This document shows positions 35,134 through 44,887 of a stretch of DNA of 64,000 bases, one piece after another; positions within the stretch are counted from its first letter, which is position 1; the number at the start of each line of letters is the position of its first letter. Both the position numbers and the translations under genes were made by a program. The notes below the pieces were generated by a model. That model had not been told where the DNA came from, did no database searches, and was given only the letters and a program-made list of their open reading frames with translations. The stretch comes from Caldilineaceae bacterium SB0661_bin_32 (GTDB taxonomy: Bacteria > Chloroflexota > Anaerolineae > Caldilineales > Caldilineaceae): the NCBI GenBank assembly GCA_009841235.1, contig VXMH01000076.1, forward strand, positions 1-64,000, in the 5' to 3' direction.

Positions 35134-35799
35134 ATGACCAATCCAACTCTCGCCGTTATCGGGGGTACTGGCGAGGAGGGTTCGGGCCTGGCATTACGCT
35201 GGGCGGCGGCCGGATATCCAGTTCTGATCGGAAGCCGCAGCCGTGAGCGAGCCGTTGCCGCGGCGGCAGAGTTGAGGTCGATGTTGCCGCCTGAATTGCC
35301 GGCTCGAATTGGAGGCGATTCCAACGCAGGCGCGGCCGCCGGGGCGGATGTGATCGTCCTCAGTGTCCCGTACGATTCGCAGGCCGGTATCCTGGAACAG
35401 ATCCGGGCGGGTTGCGAGGGAAAGACGGTCGTGAGCGTGGTGGTCCCGTTGCAGCCGCCGCGGGTGAGCCGGGTATGGCGTCCGCCGGGTGGTTCGGCGG
35501 CGGAAGAAGCGCAGGCACTGCTGGGAGACGGGGCGCGCGTGGTTGCGGCGTTTCAAAACATCAGCGCAACCCATTTGAAAGAGCTGGACCACGCGGTAGA
35601 TTGCGACATCCTCGTTACGGGTGACGACAAAGAGGCAAAGCAGACGGCGATGGAACTGGCGCAGGCAGCAGGAATGCGGGGAATCGACGCGGGCCCGCTG
35701 GTAAACAGCAGCGTCAGCGAAGGGTTGACCGCGGTCCTCATCGGAATCAACATCCGCAATAAGGTGAAGGGCAGCGGGATCCGGATCACGGGCGTTTGA
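35134..35799 (+). CDS. npdG: NADPH-dependent F420 reductase
   Basis: A 221-residue F420H2:NADP+ oxidoreductase (NpdG family), moving hydride between coenzyme F420 and NADPH. The nucleotide-binding loop IGGTGEEGSGLALRWAAAG with GSRSRERA (NADP phosphate contacts) is diagnostic, followed by VIVLSVPYD and FQNISA. GAGAGGAGAGCGC gives a strong ribosome site before ATG 35134. It implies the organism makes or uses F420; no F420 biosynthesis gene is in the window. Its neighbours, an amidohydrolase and a helicase, give no pathway hint. Confidence 0.93.
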   Translation: MTNPTLAVIGGTGEEGSGLALRWAAAGYPVLIGSRSRERAVAAAAELRSMLPPELPARIGGDSNAGAAAGADVIVLSVPYDSQAGILEQIRAGCEGKTVVSVVVPLQPPRVSRVWRPPGGSAAEEAQALLGDGARVVAAFQNISATHLKELDHAVDCDILVTGDDKEAKQTAMELAQAAGMRGIDAGPLVNSSVSEGLTAVLIGINIRNKVKGSGIRITGV

Positions 35800-35853
35800 C
35801 GCTTGGCGCTGGATGCAGGCAGACCCTCCTGAATTTGTCCACCAACCAAAACT

Positions 35854-38733
35854 ATGCGCATCGGAGATGTCATCGCCGAACTGGGCCGGGACAGCGGCTT
35901 TATGGCCAACGTTACCGCCTGGGAAACGTTGCCGGCCCGAGCCGGTCAACTGGTCGAACTACCGGAAGCGTTGCATCCGGCGCTTAGGGGAGCGCTGCAG
36001 CGCCGGGGGATACAGCAACTCTACAGCCATCAGGCCGAAGCTGTAACCTCTGCGCTGGAAGGCCGCCCCTCGATTGCAGTCGTGACCCCAACGGCCAGCG
36101 GCAAAACGCTCTGCTATATGCTGCCGGTGCTGCAGGCGCTGCTCAACGATGCCGAGGCAACGGCCCTGTTCCTTTTTCCAACGAAAGCGCTGGCCCACGA
36201 TCAGCTGGCGGAGATTGGAGATTGGATCGGCGAAGCAGCCGGTTTCGATAGTGCCGGCGCGGATGGACCGGCCGGTGCGGGCTTCCTCGCGGCGTACGAC
36301 GGCGACACACCTGCCGCGCAGCGCCGGCCGGTCCGGCAGAATGCCCGTGCCGTTCTCTCCAATCCGGACATGCTGCACGCTGGGATCCTGCCCTATCACG
36401 GAGATTGGGCGCGTTTTCTCGCGGGTCTGCGCTACGTAATCATTGACGAAATGCACAGCTATCGCGGTGTATTCGGCAGCCACGTGGCCAATGTTATGCG
36501 CCGGCTGCGGCGAGTGGCAGGCCACTACGGGAGCCATCCCCAGTTTCTACTGACCAGCGCCACAATCGCCAACCCTCAGCAACTGGCTGAAAGCCTCAGC
36601 GAACATCCAGTCAAAGTCATTGACAATAACGGCGCGCCGCAGGGGAGGAAGCACATTGTGTTGTACGCGCCGCCCCTGTACGACCCGATCCAAGGTCTGC
36701 GACGGAGCAGCGTACTGGAAAGCCAGGAACTGGCGGTCCGTTTCTTGAAGGGCGGTCTGCAGACCATCGTCTTCGGCCGCGCGCGCCTGACGGTGGAACT
36801 GCTGCTCAGCTACATACGGGAGGGCCTGCAGGGAAGCGACAGGGGCAGTGATGAGAGGGGAGACGTGGTTCACATTTCGCCCAGTGCAGTGCGAGGTTAC
36901 CGGGGAGGTTACCTGCCGCTGGAGCGCCGGCAGATCGAGTCGGGGTTGCGGAATGGAAGCGTGCGGGGCGTGGTTGCCACGAATGCGCTCGAACTGGGAA
37001 TTGACATCGGGAAGTTGGAGGCGGCGGTTATCTGCGGCTATCCGGGGACGATCGCGGCGGCGTGGCAGCAGTGGGGCAGGGTCGGGCGCACGACCGGAGA
37101 GTCAGTGGCGGTGCTGGTGGCAACGGCGGGCGCGCTCGATCAGTATGTCGTCAACAACCCGCGGTATCTCCTGCGGCGGTCACCGGAGAGAGCCCTTGCG
37201 AATGCGGATAATCTTATGCTGCTGGTGGACCAGATGCGTTGCGCGGCGTTTGAACTGCCCTTTGCGGAAGGGGACAGGTTTGGCCGGTCTCCCTTCACGG
37301 GTGAGGTGCTTGAGCTGCTGGCTGAAGAAAAAAGTGTGCAACAGTTCGGCAACCGTTTTTTGTGGCGGGGAGACGGATATCCTTCGCGACAGTTCGGCCT
37401 GCGCAGCGTCGGCGGCGAGCCTGTTGTCGTTCAGGCAGGAAGCTCCGATTGGGCGCCGGCTTCAGGCGCCGGAGGCCGGCAAAGAATTGCGGGCAGAACG
37501 CACGCTGCCGACGCATATGCGACACCTGACCAGAGGGAAGATCGATTCACAGTGGTAGGGGAGGTCGACGCGGCCAGCGCGCCGTTGCAGGTGCACGAAG
37601 GGGCGGTATACATTCACGAAGGGCGCAGCTATCTGGTTGAAAAGTTGGATTTAGAGGAGAAACAGGCGCGGGTATGGCCGGCGGAGGTCGAGTATTACAC
37701 GGAGGCCAGCACGGAGACTGAGATCGAGGTGATTTCTGTGCACGAGAGCCGCGTGAGTGGGGGCGCAGAGCTGGGTTACGGGGAGGTTTTCGTGACCTCG
37801 CAGGTGACGCAGTACCGGCGAGTGCGGCGGTACACGCATGAAAATCTTGGGATTCTGCCGCTTGACTACCCGCCGACGACGCTGGATACGGCCGCCTACT
37901 GGCTGGAAGTGACCGCTGAAGCGCAGGAGGCGCTGATGGAGGCGGGTAACTGGCGGGATTCACCCAACGACTACGGTCCTGACTGGCAGGGGCAACGCGC
38001 CAAGACGCGTGAAAGGGACGGCTACCGCTGTGCCGAGTGCGGCGCGGCGGAGACTCGTAACCGCCAGCATGACGTGCATCACCGGGTGCCATTCCGTGTT
38101 TTCAACTATATTCCAGGGCTTAACCGCAACGACCGGTTGGCAAACAGGCTCGAAAACCTGGTGCTGCTTTGCAGGCGCTGTCACTACCGGCTGGAGGCCG
38201 GTGTGCGAGCGCGTACGGGAATGGACGGGGTGGCGTATGCGCTGTGCAATCTGGCTCCGCTGCATCTGATGTGTGACCGGCGCGACATTGACGTTGCCAT
38301 CATTCGACAACAGTTCGAAGGCGAACCGCTTTCACACAGGCCGCCGGCTGCTTCTCCACCGCCGCAGGAGGCGTTGACCGCTCCTCGAATCTACATCTAC
38401 GAGCGCATTCCTGCCGGAATCGGTTTCAGTGCCCAGTTGTACGAACGGCACGACGAGCTGATGGCGGGCGCGTCTGATCTGATTCGCGGCTGCGGGTGCC
38501 GCTACGGATGTCCTGCGTGTGTGGGGCCGGTGCTGCTGGTGGACAGCGCCCAGCTGGCCGGCGGGCAGAACTCCGCTCTTGCAGATGCTTCTGCCATGCC
38601 CGGCAGCTCCGGCGAAGAGGTCCGGTTCTGGAGGGAAACACCCGGCCAGAGCGGGGCACAGGTGGAGCCGCGGCCGCTGTTGGAAACGAAACGGCTGGCG
38701 CTGGCGCTGCTGGCTGCGCTGGCGGGAGACTGA
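35854..38733 (+). CDS. DEAD/DEAH helicase with DUF1998 and inserted HNH-type module
   Basis: A 959-residue superfamily 2 helicase of the YprA/MrfA/Hrq1 type. Helicase motifs: TPTASGKT (78-85), DEMH (198-201), TSATIANP, and QQWGRVGR (motif VI). The C-terminal DUF1998 region ends with four cysteines (Cys880, Cys882, Cys886, Cys889), the Fe-S site of MrfA-like repair helicases. Between them, residues about 720-780 form an HNH-like module: Cys726-x2-Cys729, DVHHR (His742-743) and Cys773-x2-Cys776-His777 preceded by NLVLL. Thus it combines unwinding with a possible nuclease or zinc-binding module. No clear ribosome site precedes the ATG. RNase HII converges two bases downstream. Confidence 0.9.
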   Translation: MRIGDVIAELGRDSGFMANVTAWETLPARAGQLVELPEALHPALRGALQRRGIQQLYSHQAEAVTSALEGRPSIAVVTPTASGKTLCYMLPVLQALLNDAEATALFLFPTKALAHDQLAEIGDWIGEAAGFDSAGADGPAGAGFLAAYDGDTPAAQRRPVRQNARAVLSNPDMLHAGILPYHGDWARFLAGLRYVIIDEMHSYRGVFGSHVANVMRRLRRVAGHYGSHPQFLLTSATIANPQQLAESLSEHPVKVIDNNGAPQGRKHIVLYAPPLYDPIQGLRRSSVLESQELAVRFLKGGLQTIVFGRARLTVELLLSYIREGLQGSDRGSDERGDVVHISPSAVRGYRGGYLPLERRQIESGLRNGSVRGVVATNALELGIDIGKLEAAVICGYPGTIAAAWQQWGRVGRTTGESVAVLVATAGALDQYVVNNPRYLLRRSPERALANADNLMLLVDQMRCAAFELPFAEGDRFGRSPFTGEVLELLAEEKSVQQFGNRFLWRGDGYPSRQFGLRSVGGEPVVVQAGSSDWAPASGAGGRQRIAGRTHAADAYATPDQREDRFTVVGEVDAASAPLQVHEGAVYIHEGRSYLVEKLDLEEKQARVWPAEVEYYTEASTETEIEVISVHESRVSGGAELGYGEVFVTSQVTQYRRVRRYTHENLGILPLDYPPTTLDTAAYWLEVTAEAQEALMEAGNWRDSPNDYGPDWQGQRAKTRERDGYRCAECGAAETRNRQHDVHHRVPFRVFNYIPGLNRNDRLANRLENLVLLCRRCHYRLEAGVRARTGMDGVAYALCNLAPLHLMCDRRDIDVAIIRQQFEGEPLSHRPPAASPPPQEALTAPRIYIYERIPAGIGFSAQLYERHDELMAGASDLIRGCGCRYGCPACVGPVLLVDSAQLAGGQNSALADASAMPGSSGEEVRFWRETPGQSGAQVEPRPLLETKRLALALLAALAGD

Positions 38734-38735
38734 AT

Positions 38736-39422
38736 TCAGGCTGGCCGGTCGAAAAGTGTCTCGTCTTTGCGAAGGGGGGAAAAGGAGCGGCGGTGGGCCG
38801 GGCAGGGGCCCAGTTTTTCGATGGCGGCGAGATGTGAGCGCGCGGCGTAGCCCTTGTGGCTGTGGAAGCCGTAGGCAGGGAAGCGTTCATGCAGCTGGCA
38901 GAGCAGCCGGTCGCGATGGACCTTGGCCAGAATGGACGCGGCGGCGATGGAAACGATGTGCAGGTCGCCTTTTGTGAAGCTGCGCTGGGGAAGGTTTACC
39001 GATTTGAGCTGGACCCAGTCGAGAAGCAGGTGATCTGGTGAAGGCGAGAGGGCCTGGACGGCGCGGCGCATGGCCAGGCGGGTGGCGGGAGCGATGCCGA
39101 GGGCGTCGATTTCGGCGGCAGAGGCTTGGCCCAGCGACCAGGCGGCAGCCTGCTCCTGGATGCGTACGGAAAGCTCTTCACGCCGCGGAGGCGACAGCAG
39201 CTTGCTATCCTGGACTTCAGCCCACAGCCCCACGCGCCTGGTGTTTGCGGGCAGGATAACGGCGCCGGCCACAACGGGACCGGCGAGCGCGCCGCGGCCG
39301 GCCTCGTCCAGGCCGGCAACGCGGGCGAAGCCGGCGCGCCACAGTTGCCGCTCCTCAGCGAGGGTAGGATAGCGCTTTTTCTGTTCCCGATTTTCTCCGC
39401 AGCAATGCCCCTCTATTTCCAA
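38736..39422 (-). CDS. rnhB: Ribonuclease HII
   Basis: A 228-residue RNase HII that cuts RNA in RNA-DNA hybrids and single ribonucleotides in DNA. The N-terminal catalytic motif GLDEAGRGALAGPVVAGAV provides the first Asp-Glu pair, with further conserved stretches DSKLLSPPRRE (second Asp) and HRDRLLCQLHERFP. The length is slightly above the usual 200, with an N-terminal extension of about 35 residues. Its start overlaps the upstream epimerase stop by ten bases. The convergent helicase ends three bases away. Confidence 0.94.
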   Translation of the reverse strand: MEIEGHCCGENREQKKRYPTLAEERQLWRAGFARVAGLDEAGRGALAGPVVAGAVILPANTRRVGLWAEVQDSKLLSPPRREELSVRIQEQAAAWSLGQASAAEIDALGIAPATRLAMRRAVQALSPSPDHLLLDWVQLKSVNLPQRSFTKGDLHIVSIAAASILAKVHRDRLLCQLHERFPAYGFHSHKGYAARSHLAAIEKLGPCPAHRRSFSPLRKDETLFDRPA

Positions 39423-40138
39423 AGAATCTCCACGTCCTTGCGAGGCTTAAAGCCGAGGATGCGCTTCGTCTTTTCGTTGCTGAACTTGCCGTGGGGCATG
39501 TCGGCGAAGACGTAGAAGACTTCATTGCGGGAGGGCAGCGCGTCGAGGTCGATGTCCAGACCTAGGGTGAAGGCTTCGGCCGCGTTTTCCCAGGAGATGA
39601 CGTAGGGCGCGTAGCGTTCGCCGGGTTGGATGGCCGCAGGGTCTTTGAAGTTGTAGAAGAGGTAGTGCTGCACGCTGATATCGTGATGCTGGGTGAAGAC
39701 GCGGCAGATTTCCAGGCCCATGGCCTTGGTAAGGGCGTAGAGGTTGGTTCCCGGTTGGGGCGGGATGTCGGGGACGATGTCGAAATCATGGACTTCGGTG
39801 ATATGGCGTCCGGCGACGGTGTAGTGCGGCCCGGTGTTGATGACGCGGCGAATGCCGTGGGTAACGGCAGCCTGCATCATGTTGTAGCAGCCGCGTGTGC
39901 TGACGTCCCAGGCAGTTTGGCGGTGGCGGCGGAGGACGGAAAGGTTGACGATGGCGTCCATGTCTGCGGCGGCAGCGACTACGCCGTCCAGGTCGGCGGC
40001 GTCGAGCAGGAGGAATTCGCCGGGAAGATCCTCTTGCGGCGGGTTGACGTCGGTGATGCGCAGGTTGTGGTTGGGGGCCAGCTCGCGGGCCACGTAGGGG
40101 CCAAGCATGCCGGCGCCGCCGAGTATGAGTACGTTCAT
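39413..40138 (-). CDS. NAD-dependent epimerase/dehydratase family protein (intact Y-x3-K)
   Basis: A 241-residue short NAD(P)-binding epimerase-like protein. The Rossmann start LILGGAGMLGPYVAREL (GxxGxxG) and the catalytic Tyr-x3-Lys (LYALTK) are present. It is shorter than GalE-type enzymes (about 310-330), lacking much of the substrate domain. Its start shares one base with the stop of the upstream related gene (TAATG), so the two are co-translated. Substrate unknown; genes of this type occur next to PhyH and Gfo/Idh families in sponge-associated bacteria (recollection, not checked). Confidence 0.88.
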   Translation of the reverse strand: MNVLILGGAGMLGPYVARELAPNHNLRITDVNPPQEDLPGEFLLLDAADLDGVVAAAADMDAIVNLSVLRRHRQTAWDVSTRGCYNMMQAAVTHGIRRVINTGPHYTVAGRHITEVHDFDIVPDIPPQPGTNLYALTKAMGLEICRVFTQHHDISVQHYLFYNFKDPAAIQPGERYAPYVISWENAAEAFTLGLDIDLDALPSRNEVFYVFADMPHGKFSNEKTKRILGFKPRKDVEILWK

Positions 40139-40749
40139 TACGCTCTCTCCCCTATGTGTGTAATCGACCAGGCTTCAGCGGCGCCTTCTTCGCGTGACCT
40201 GTGTTTGGCGGCGAGCGAGGCGGGCTCGGCGAGGGCCTCGTCAACGGCGACGGCGATTGTCTCGTAGGACGCTTCTCCCAAGCGCAGGACGGTGACGCCC
40301 AGGCTGCCTTCGCGGGCGAATTCACGGCTCACCTGCTCGGCCATGTGCTTGGTGAGGGTTGGCGGCTGGGTGCCGGGCAGAGGCCGCCAGGTTTCTGCGA
40401 CGCGATAGCCGGGGGGATAGCCGGCCATGAGATCGAGCGTGCTGAGGAGGATGACCTTCTGGACGCCCTCCTCGGCCGCGGCCATGAGCAGATTGTAGGT
40501 ACAGCGGGTGGCGGCGTCGAGCTGCGAGCTTACGTCTTCCCCCGGCAGGGGCTCCACGGCGTGGATAATGGCGTCGATGCCGCGTGTAAGCAGGTTTGTG
40601 GAGCTGTCGTGCCCCAGCCCGGAGAGCGCAAATTCGTGCTCGGTCTCGACATGCGTCCGTTCGGTGAGCCTGACCTCGTGGTTTTGGGACAGGTGGTCGG
40701 CCAGAGCCGCGCTGCGATCGTGGCTGGCCGACGTGATGAGTATCCGCAT
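40138..40749 (-). CDS. NAD-dependent epimerase/dehydratase-like protein, catalytic Tyr missing
   Basis: A 203-residue relative of the epimerase encoded next downstream. It starts MRILITSASHDRSAALADHL and keeps VILLSTLDLMAGYPPGY, the usual Ser-Thr region. Where Tyr-x3-Lys should be it reads Pro-Thr-Leu-Thr-Lys (PPTLTKHMAEQ), so the Lys is kept but the Tyr is absent. The glycine-rich nucleotide loop is also lacking. I chose ATG 40749, after AAGGAGAGAAG, over a much longer open frame that runs back across the ABC-2 permease. It may form a heterodimer with the coupled partner; that is inferred. Confidence 0.8.
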   Translation of the reverse strand: MRILITSASHDRSAALADHLSQNHEVRLTERTHVETEHEFALSGLGHDSSTNLLTRGIDAIIHAVEPLPGEDVSSQLDAATRCTYNLLMAAAEEGVQKVILLSTLDLMAGYPPGYRVAETWRPLPGTQPPTLTKHMAEQVSREFAREGSLGVTVLRLGEASYETIAVAVDEALAEPASLAAKHRSREEGAAEAWSITHIGERA

Positions 40750-40769
40750 TGACTTCTCTCCTTGAATTG

Positions 40770-41555
40770 TCAGGCTGAGGCGCCGGAATAGAAACGGATG
40801 CCCACGCGCCAGAACCAGCGGGAGACGACCAGCATGGCGGCGGCCAGGGCAACTGTACCGACGAGGGTTGCGCCGGTAATGCGGCCGCTGACGGCGGAAG
40901 CGGGCACGGTGGTGGCGAAGGCGACCGGAACCAGGAACGTCAGCACGGCGCGCAGCCAGGATGGATAGATGCTGACGGGCCAGCGGCCGGCCTGCCACAT
41001 GCTCATGAAGATGACCTGGATGTTCTCGACCTTCACGAACCAGAATGCGCAGGTGCTGAGCATAAGCCAGAAGCTGTAGATGATCAAGCCGCCGCTCACG
41101 AGCGTGACGGCGAAGACTGCGGTGTCGACCGGGCCGAGGCGGGCGCCGAGGCGCAGGAGCGCGATGCTGAGCACGGGGAGGGCGATGAGCACGTCCACGA
41201 GGCGCCAGATTTCCACGGTTTGGATGCTGACCAGGACCTGTGCGTCGGCGGGTTTGGTGAGGGTGAAGTCGAGTGTACCCTGGCGCACATCCTCCATGAA
41301 TTTGGTCATTGAGGGGCGGATGATGGTGCGGATCAGGCCGCCGATGAGGAAGTAGACGCCGACAAGCGCCAGGAGCTCCTCCGGGCGCCAGCCCCCCAGT
41401 GTGTCGGTATGACGGAAGACTACGGCCAGTCCGCCGAGGGCCACGCACAGATCCAGGGCGGACTGCACGAGGCTGATCCAGAAATTGGCCCGGTATTCCA
41501 GCTCGCCCAGGATTCCAATGCGCAGGTATGTGACAAAAAGGCGTAAGTAGAACAT
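40770..41555 (-). CDS. ABC-2 type transporter permease (first of two)
   Basis: A 261-residue ABC-2 family membrane protein with about six hydrophobic segments (for example LLALVGVYFLIGGLIRTI and VDTAVFAVTLVSGGLIIYSFWLML). The stretch FMEDVRQGTLDFTLTKPADAQ is typical of the DUF990-like daunorubicin-type permeases. With the next permease and the ATPase upstream it forms a three-gene ABC exporter (permease-permease-ATPase), likely exporting a lipid-like or peptide compound. Fifteen bases separate it from the neighbouring permease gene. Confidence 0.9.
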   Translation of the reverse strand: MFYLRLFVTYLRIGILGELEYRANFWISLVQSALDLCVALGGLAVVFRHTDTLGGWRPEELLALVGVYFLIGGLIRTIIRPSMTKFMEDVRQGTLDFTLTKPADAQVLVSIQTVEIWRLVDVLIALPVLSIALLRLGARLGPVDTAVFAVTLVSGGLIIYSFWLMLSTCAFWFVKVENIQVIFMSMWQAGRWPVSIYPSWLRAVLTFLVPVAFATTVPASAVSGRITGATLVGTVALAAAMLVVSRWFWRVGIRFYSGASA

Positions 41556-41570
41556 GGTTTCAGTTGCGGG

Positions 41571-42374
41571 TCAGTTACCAAAGGCAGCGTAGCGTTTGAT
41601 TCCGGCCCGGTAGATCAACTGCATGACCAGGTAGCCGGCGAGCAGCCAGAATAGCTGTGCGCCGATGCCGATGAGCAGATCCCTGGGGGTGACGCGCCCG
41701 AGAAGGAGCTCAACGGGAAATGAGAGCATCCAGCGGAAGGGTAGAAGGTCGGCGGCCCGCTGTACGAACTGGGGAAACAGAGAGAGCGGAGCCAGCTTTC
41801 CGGAAAAGAAGAGCGTGATGACGATGTAGGCCTGGTTCATGGCGTCGATACGCAACGTCCAGAAGGCGACCATGGCCAGGGACCACTCCCAGTAGAAGCG
41901 CATCAGGAAGGCCAGAATGAGAACAGGAACGAAGGCGGCCAATGTCCAGTAGGTGGGCTGCCAGGAGGCGTCGAAGAACCAGGCCAGCAGCAGGACGGTG
42001 GGCCCCATCACGGTCAACGTCAGGAATTTGTAGCCGATGTTGTCGGCGATGTCGCTGTGGATGGGATGGATTGGCTTGAGCAGCATTACCGAGAACTGGC
42101 CCATGCGGATTCGATAGACATATTCCCACATGATCCAGGTGAAGGTGCCGTGACTGACCATCATCATGGCGATGAAGTAGACGACAAAGTCATTGGTGCT
42201 GTAGCCTCCGACGGAACCGCCCTGCTGCTGGGAGACTGTGCGCCATATGACCAGATACATGAGCGGCTCGATGATGCCGCCCAGGAGCCAGATCAGCATC
42301 GCGATCCGATACTGGAACATCATCATCAGCGAGGTGCGGAAGTAGCCTCTGTAGATCGGGTAGAAGGCAAACAT
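41571..42374 (-). CDS. ABC-2 type transporter permease (second of two)
   Basis: A 267-residue ABC-2 family permease with about six membrane segments (MLIWLLGGIIEPLMYLVIW; LTLTVMGPTVLLLAWFF; LFWLLAGYLVMQLIYRAG). The segment FSVMLLKPIHPIHSDI matches the family's cytoplasmic loop. It probably pairs with the smaller permease encoded just downstream to form a heterodimeric channel driven by the ATPase at 42493-43521. The 118-base gap before the ATPase stop holds nothing recognisable. Confidence 0.9.
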   Translation of the reverse strand: MFAFYPIYRGYFRTSLMMMFQYRIAMLIWLLGGIIEPLMYLVIWRTVSQQQGGSVGGYSTNDFVVYFIAMMMVSHGTFTWIMWEYVYRIRMGQFSVMLLKPIHPIHSDIADNIGYKFLTLTVMGPTVLLLAWFFDASWQPTYWTLAAFVPVLILAFLMRFYWEWSLAMVAFWTLRIDAMNQAYIVITLFFSGKLAPLSLFPQFVQRAADLLPFRWMLSFPVELLLGRVTPRDLLIGIGAQLFWLLAGYLVMQLIYRAGIKRYAAFGN

Positions 42375-42492
42375 TTGCGATCAGGGGCTCCCCTTCCCCA
42401 TGAAGTACCTGCTGGGAAGTTTAACTTTCTGCGGGTTGCGCCGGCGACGCCAGTAGCAGTCGTTGACGGAGCGGACAGTTCCAATTGACCCC

Positions 42493-43521
<1,029 letters not shown>

Positions 43522-43527
43522 AGTGGT

Positions 43528-44871
43528 TCAGTTCTCGTTTGCGTCGGGACCGGCAGTCACAAGGGTATAGGCGTCGGTGCGCAGGTACTGGGCGGCAACA
43601 CGCCGGACATCCTCTTTTGTGATGGATCTGATCCGATCCTGATAGGTCTGAAGGTAGTCGAGGCCGAGGCCGAACCATTCCATATTGAGAAGGATGGAGG
43701 CGACGCCGTCGTTTGTCTCCAGGCGCAGGGGAAGTGTGCCGGTCATGTTGGCGATGCTGTCGAAGAGCTCTTCGTCGCTGACCGACTCCTGCCCGAGCCG
43801 CTCGAATTCGTGGAGGATGCTGTCGATGGCCTGATCGACGTTTTGGGGGTTGACGCCGGCGAAGGCGACCCAGGGCCCGATGCCGACGTCGGCGTCGAGC
43901 GCGCTGTAGCTGTAGTAGGCGAGACCCTGGCGCTCGCGGACGGTCTCGCCCAGGCGGCCCATCATGCCGAACTGACCGAGGATGTTGTTGGCGACCTGGA
44001 CGGCATGGTAGTCGGGATGGCTGCGGGCGATGGCAAGGCAACCGATGACGACATCGGTCTGGACCTTGCCGGGCATGGGGAACGTTTTGCGCTGGACGCC
44101 GTTGGCGCCGCTCACCGGGGGGATGGAATCGGCGGGCGATGAGGGCTCCGGACCGGCGGACCAGGCGCCGAAGTGGGTCTCCAGCAGCGCCACCACCGCC
44201 TCCGGTTCGACGTCGCCGCTGACGACGACGATGGCCTGATTGGGATGGTAATGATCGCGGTGGAAGCGGACCACGTCGTCGCGGCTGATCGCCTGAACGG
44301 TCTCGATGTAGCCGGACGTGGGCAGGCCGTAGGGGTGGTCTCCGTATATCATTTCGTTGAAACGGCGGTAGGAGACGCTGCGGGTGCTCTGTTCGCGCTC
44401 CTGCAAGCGCACGAGCCGCTGGCCGCGCACGCGTTCGATCTGTTCTGTTGGAAAGGTTGGCCGCTGCAGGATATCGGCCAAGATCTCCACCATGAGCGGG
44501 AAGTCTTCGACGAGGCTCTCGCTGCCAAAGTTGGTGACGTGCGTGCCGCCGCCGGCGCTGACACTGGCGCCGACCGATTCCACGGCCTCGTTGAAGCGAT
44601 CGAAGTCGTAGCCGGCGCTGCCGCGACTCAGCAGGGAGGCGGTGAAGGAGGACAGCCCTGTCAATGTGGGCGGCTCATCGACGCTGCCGGCGCGCAGAGC
44701 GCCTTCCAGCATGACGACCGGCGCGGACGGGTTGGGCCGGACGAGAATGGTGATGCCGTTTGCGGTCCGGACGCGATGGATCGTCTCAGGGCCAATCGTT
44801 GTCTGTCCGGCCTCAGCGGCGCGGGCCGACGGGGCGTGAATGCGGGGGGCGATGGAGCGGTTTCTGTTCAT
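43528..44871 (-). CDS. M16 peptidase-like protein lacking the HxxEH zinc motif
   Basis: A 447-residue M16 (insulinase/pitrilysin) family subunit. The fold is recognisable in the N-terminal strand ANGITILVRPNPSAPVV, the GLSSFTASLLSRGSAGY region and the R/Y-type motif GLAYYSYSALDADVG. Where active M16 enzymes have His-x2-Glu-His (HFLEH), this reads Ser-Phe-Thr-Ala-Ser, so zinc cannot bind as usual. Such subunits normally pair with an active partner, but none is adjacent. It lies between holA and the exporter ATPase and may act with the exporter. Confidence 0.88.
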   Translation of the reverse strand: MNRNRSIAPRIHAPSARAAEAGQTTIGPETIHRVRTANGITILVRPNPSAPVVMLEGALRAGSVDEPPTLTGLSSFTASLLSRGSAGYDFDRFNEAVESVGASVSAGGGTHVTNFGSESLVEDFPLMVEILADILQRPTFPTEQIERVRGQRLVRLQEREQSTRSVSYRRFNEMIYGDHPYGLPTSGYIETVQAISRDDVVRFHRDHYHPNQAIVVVSGDVEPEAVVALLETHFGAWSAGPEPSSPADSIPPVSGANGVQRKTFPMPGKVQTDVVIGCLAIARSHPDYHAVQVANNILGQFGMMGRLGETVRERQGLAYYSYSALDADVGIGPWVAFAGVNPQNVDQAIDSILHEFERLGQESVSDEELFDSIANMTGTLPLRLETNDGVASILLNMEWFGLGLDYLQTYQDRIRSITKEDVRRVAAQYLRTDAYTLVTAGPDANEN

Positions 44872-44887
44872 CAGGTATTGGGTTCCT

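Noticed and set aside
40750..41448. An open frame running from 41448 through the epimerase-like gene
   Set aside because: It crosses the ABC-2 permease gene in another frame and is Arg/Pro-rich; the real protein starts at 40749 after a clear ribosome site.
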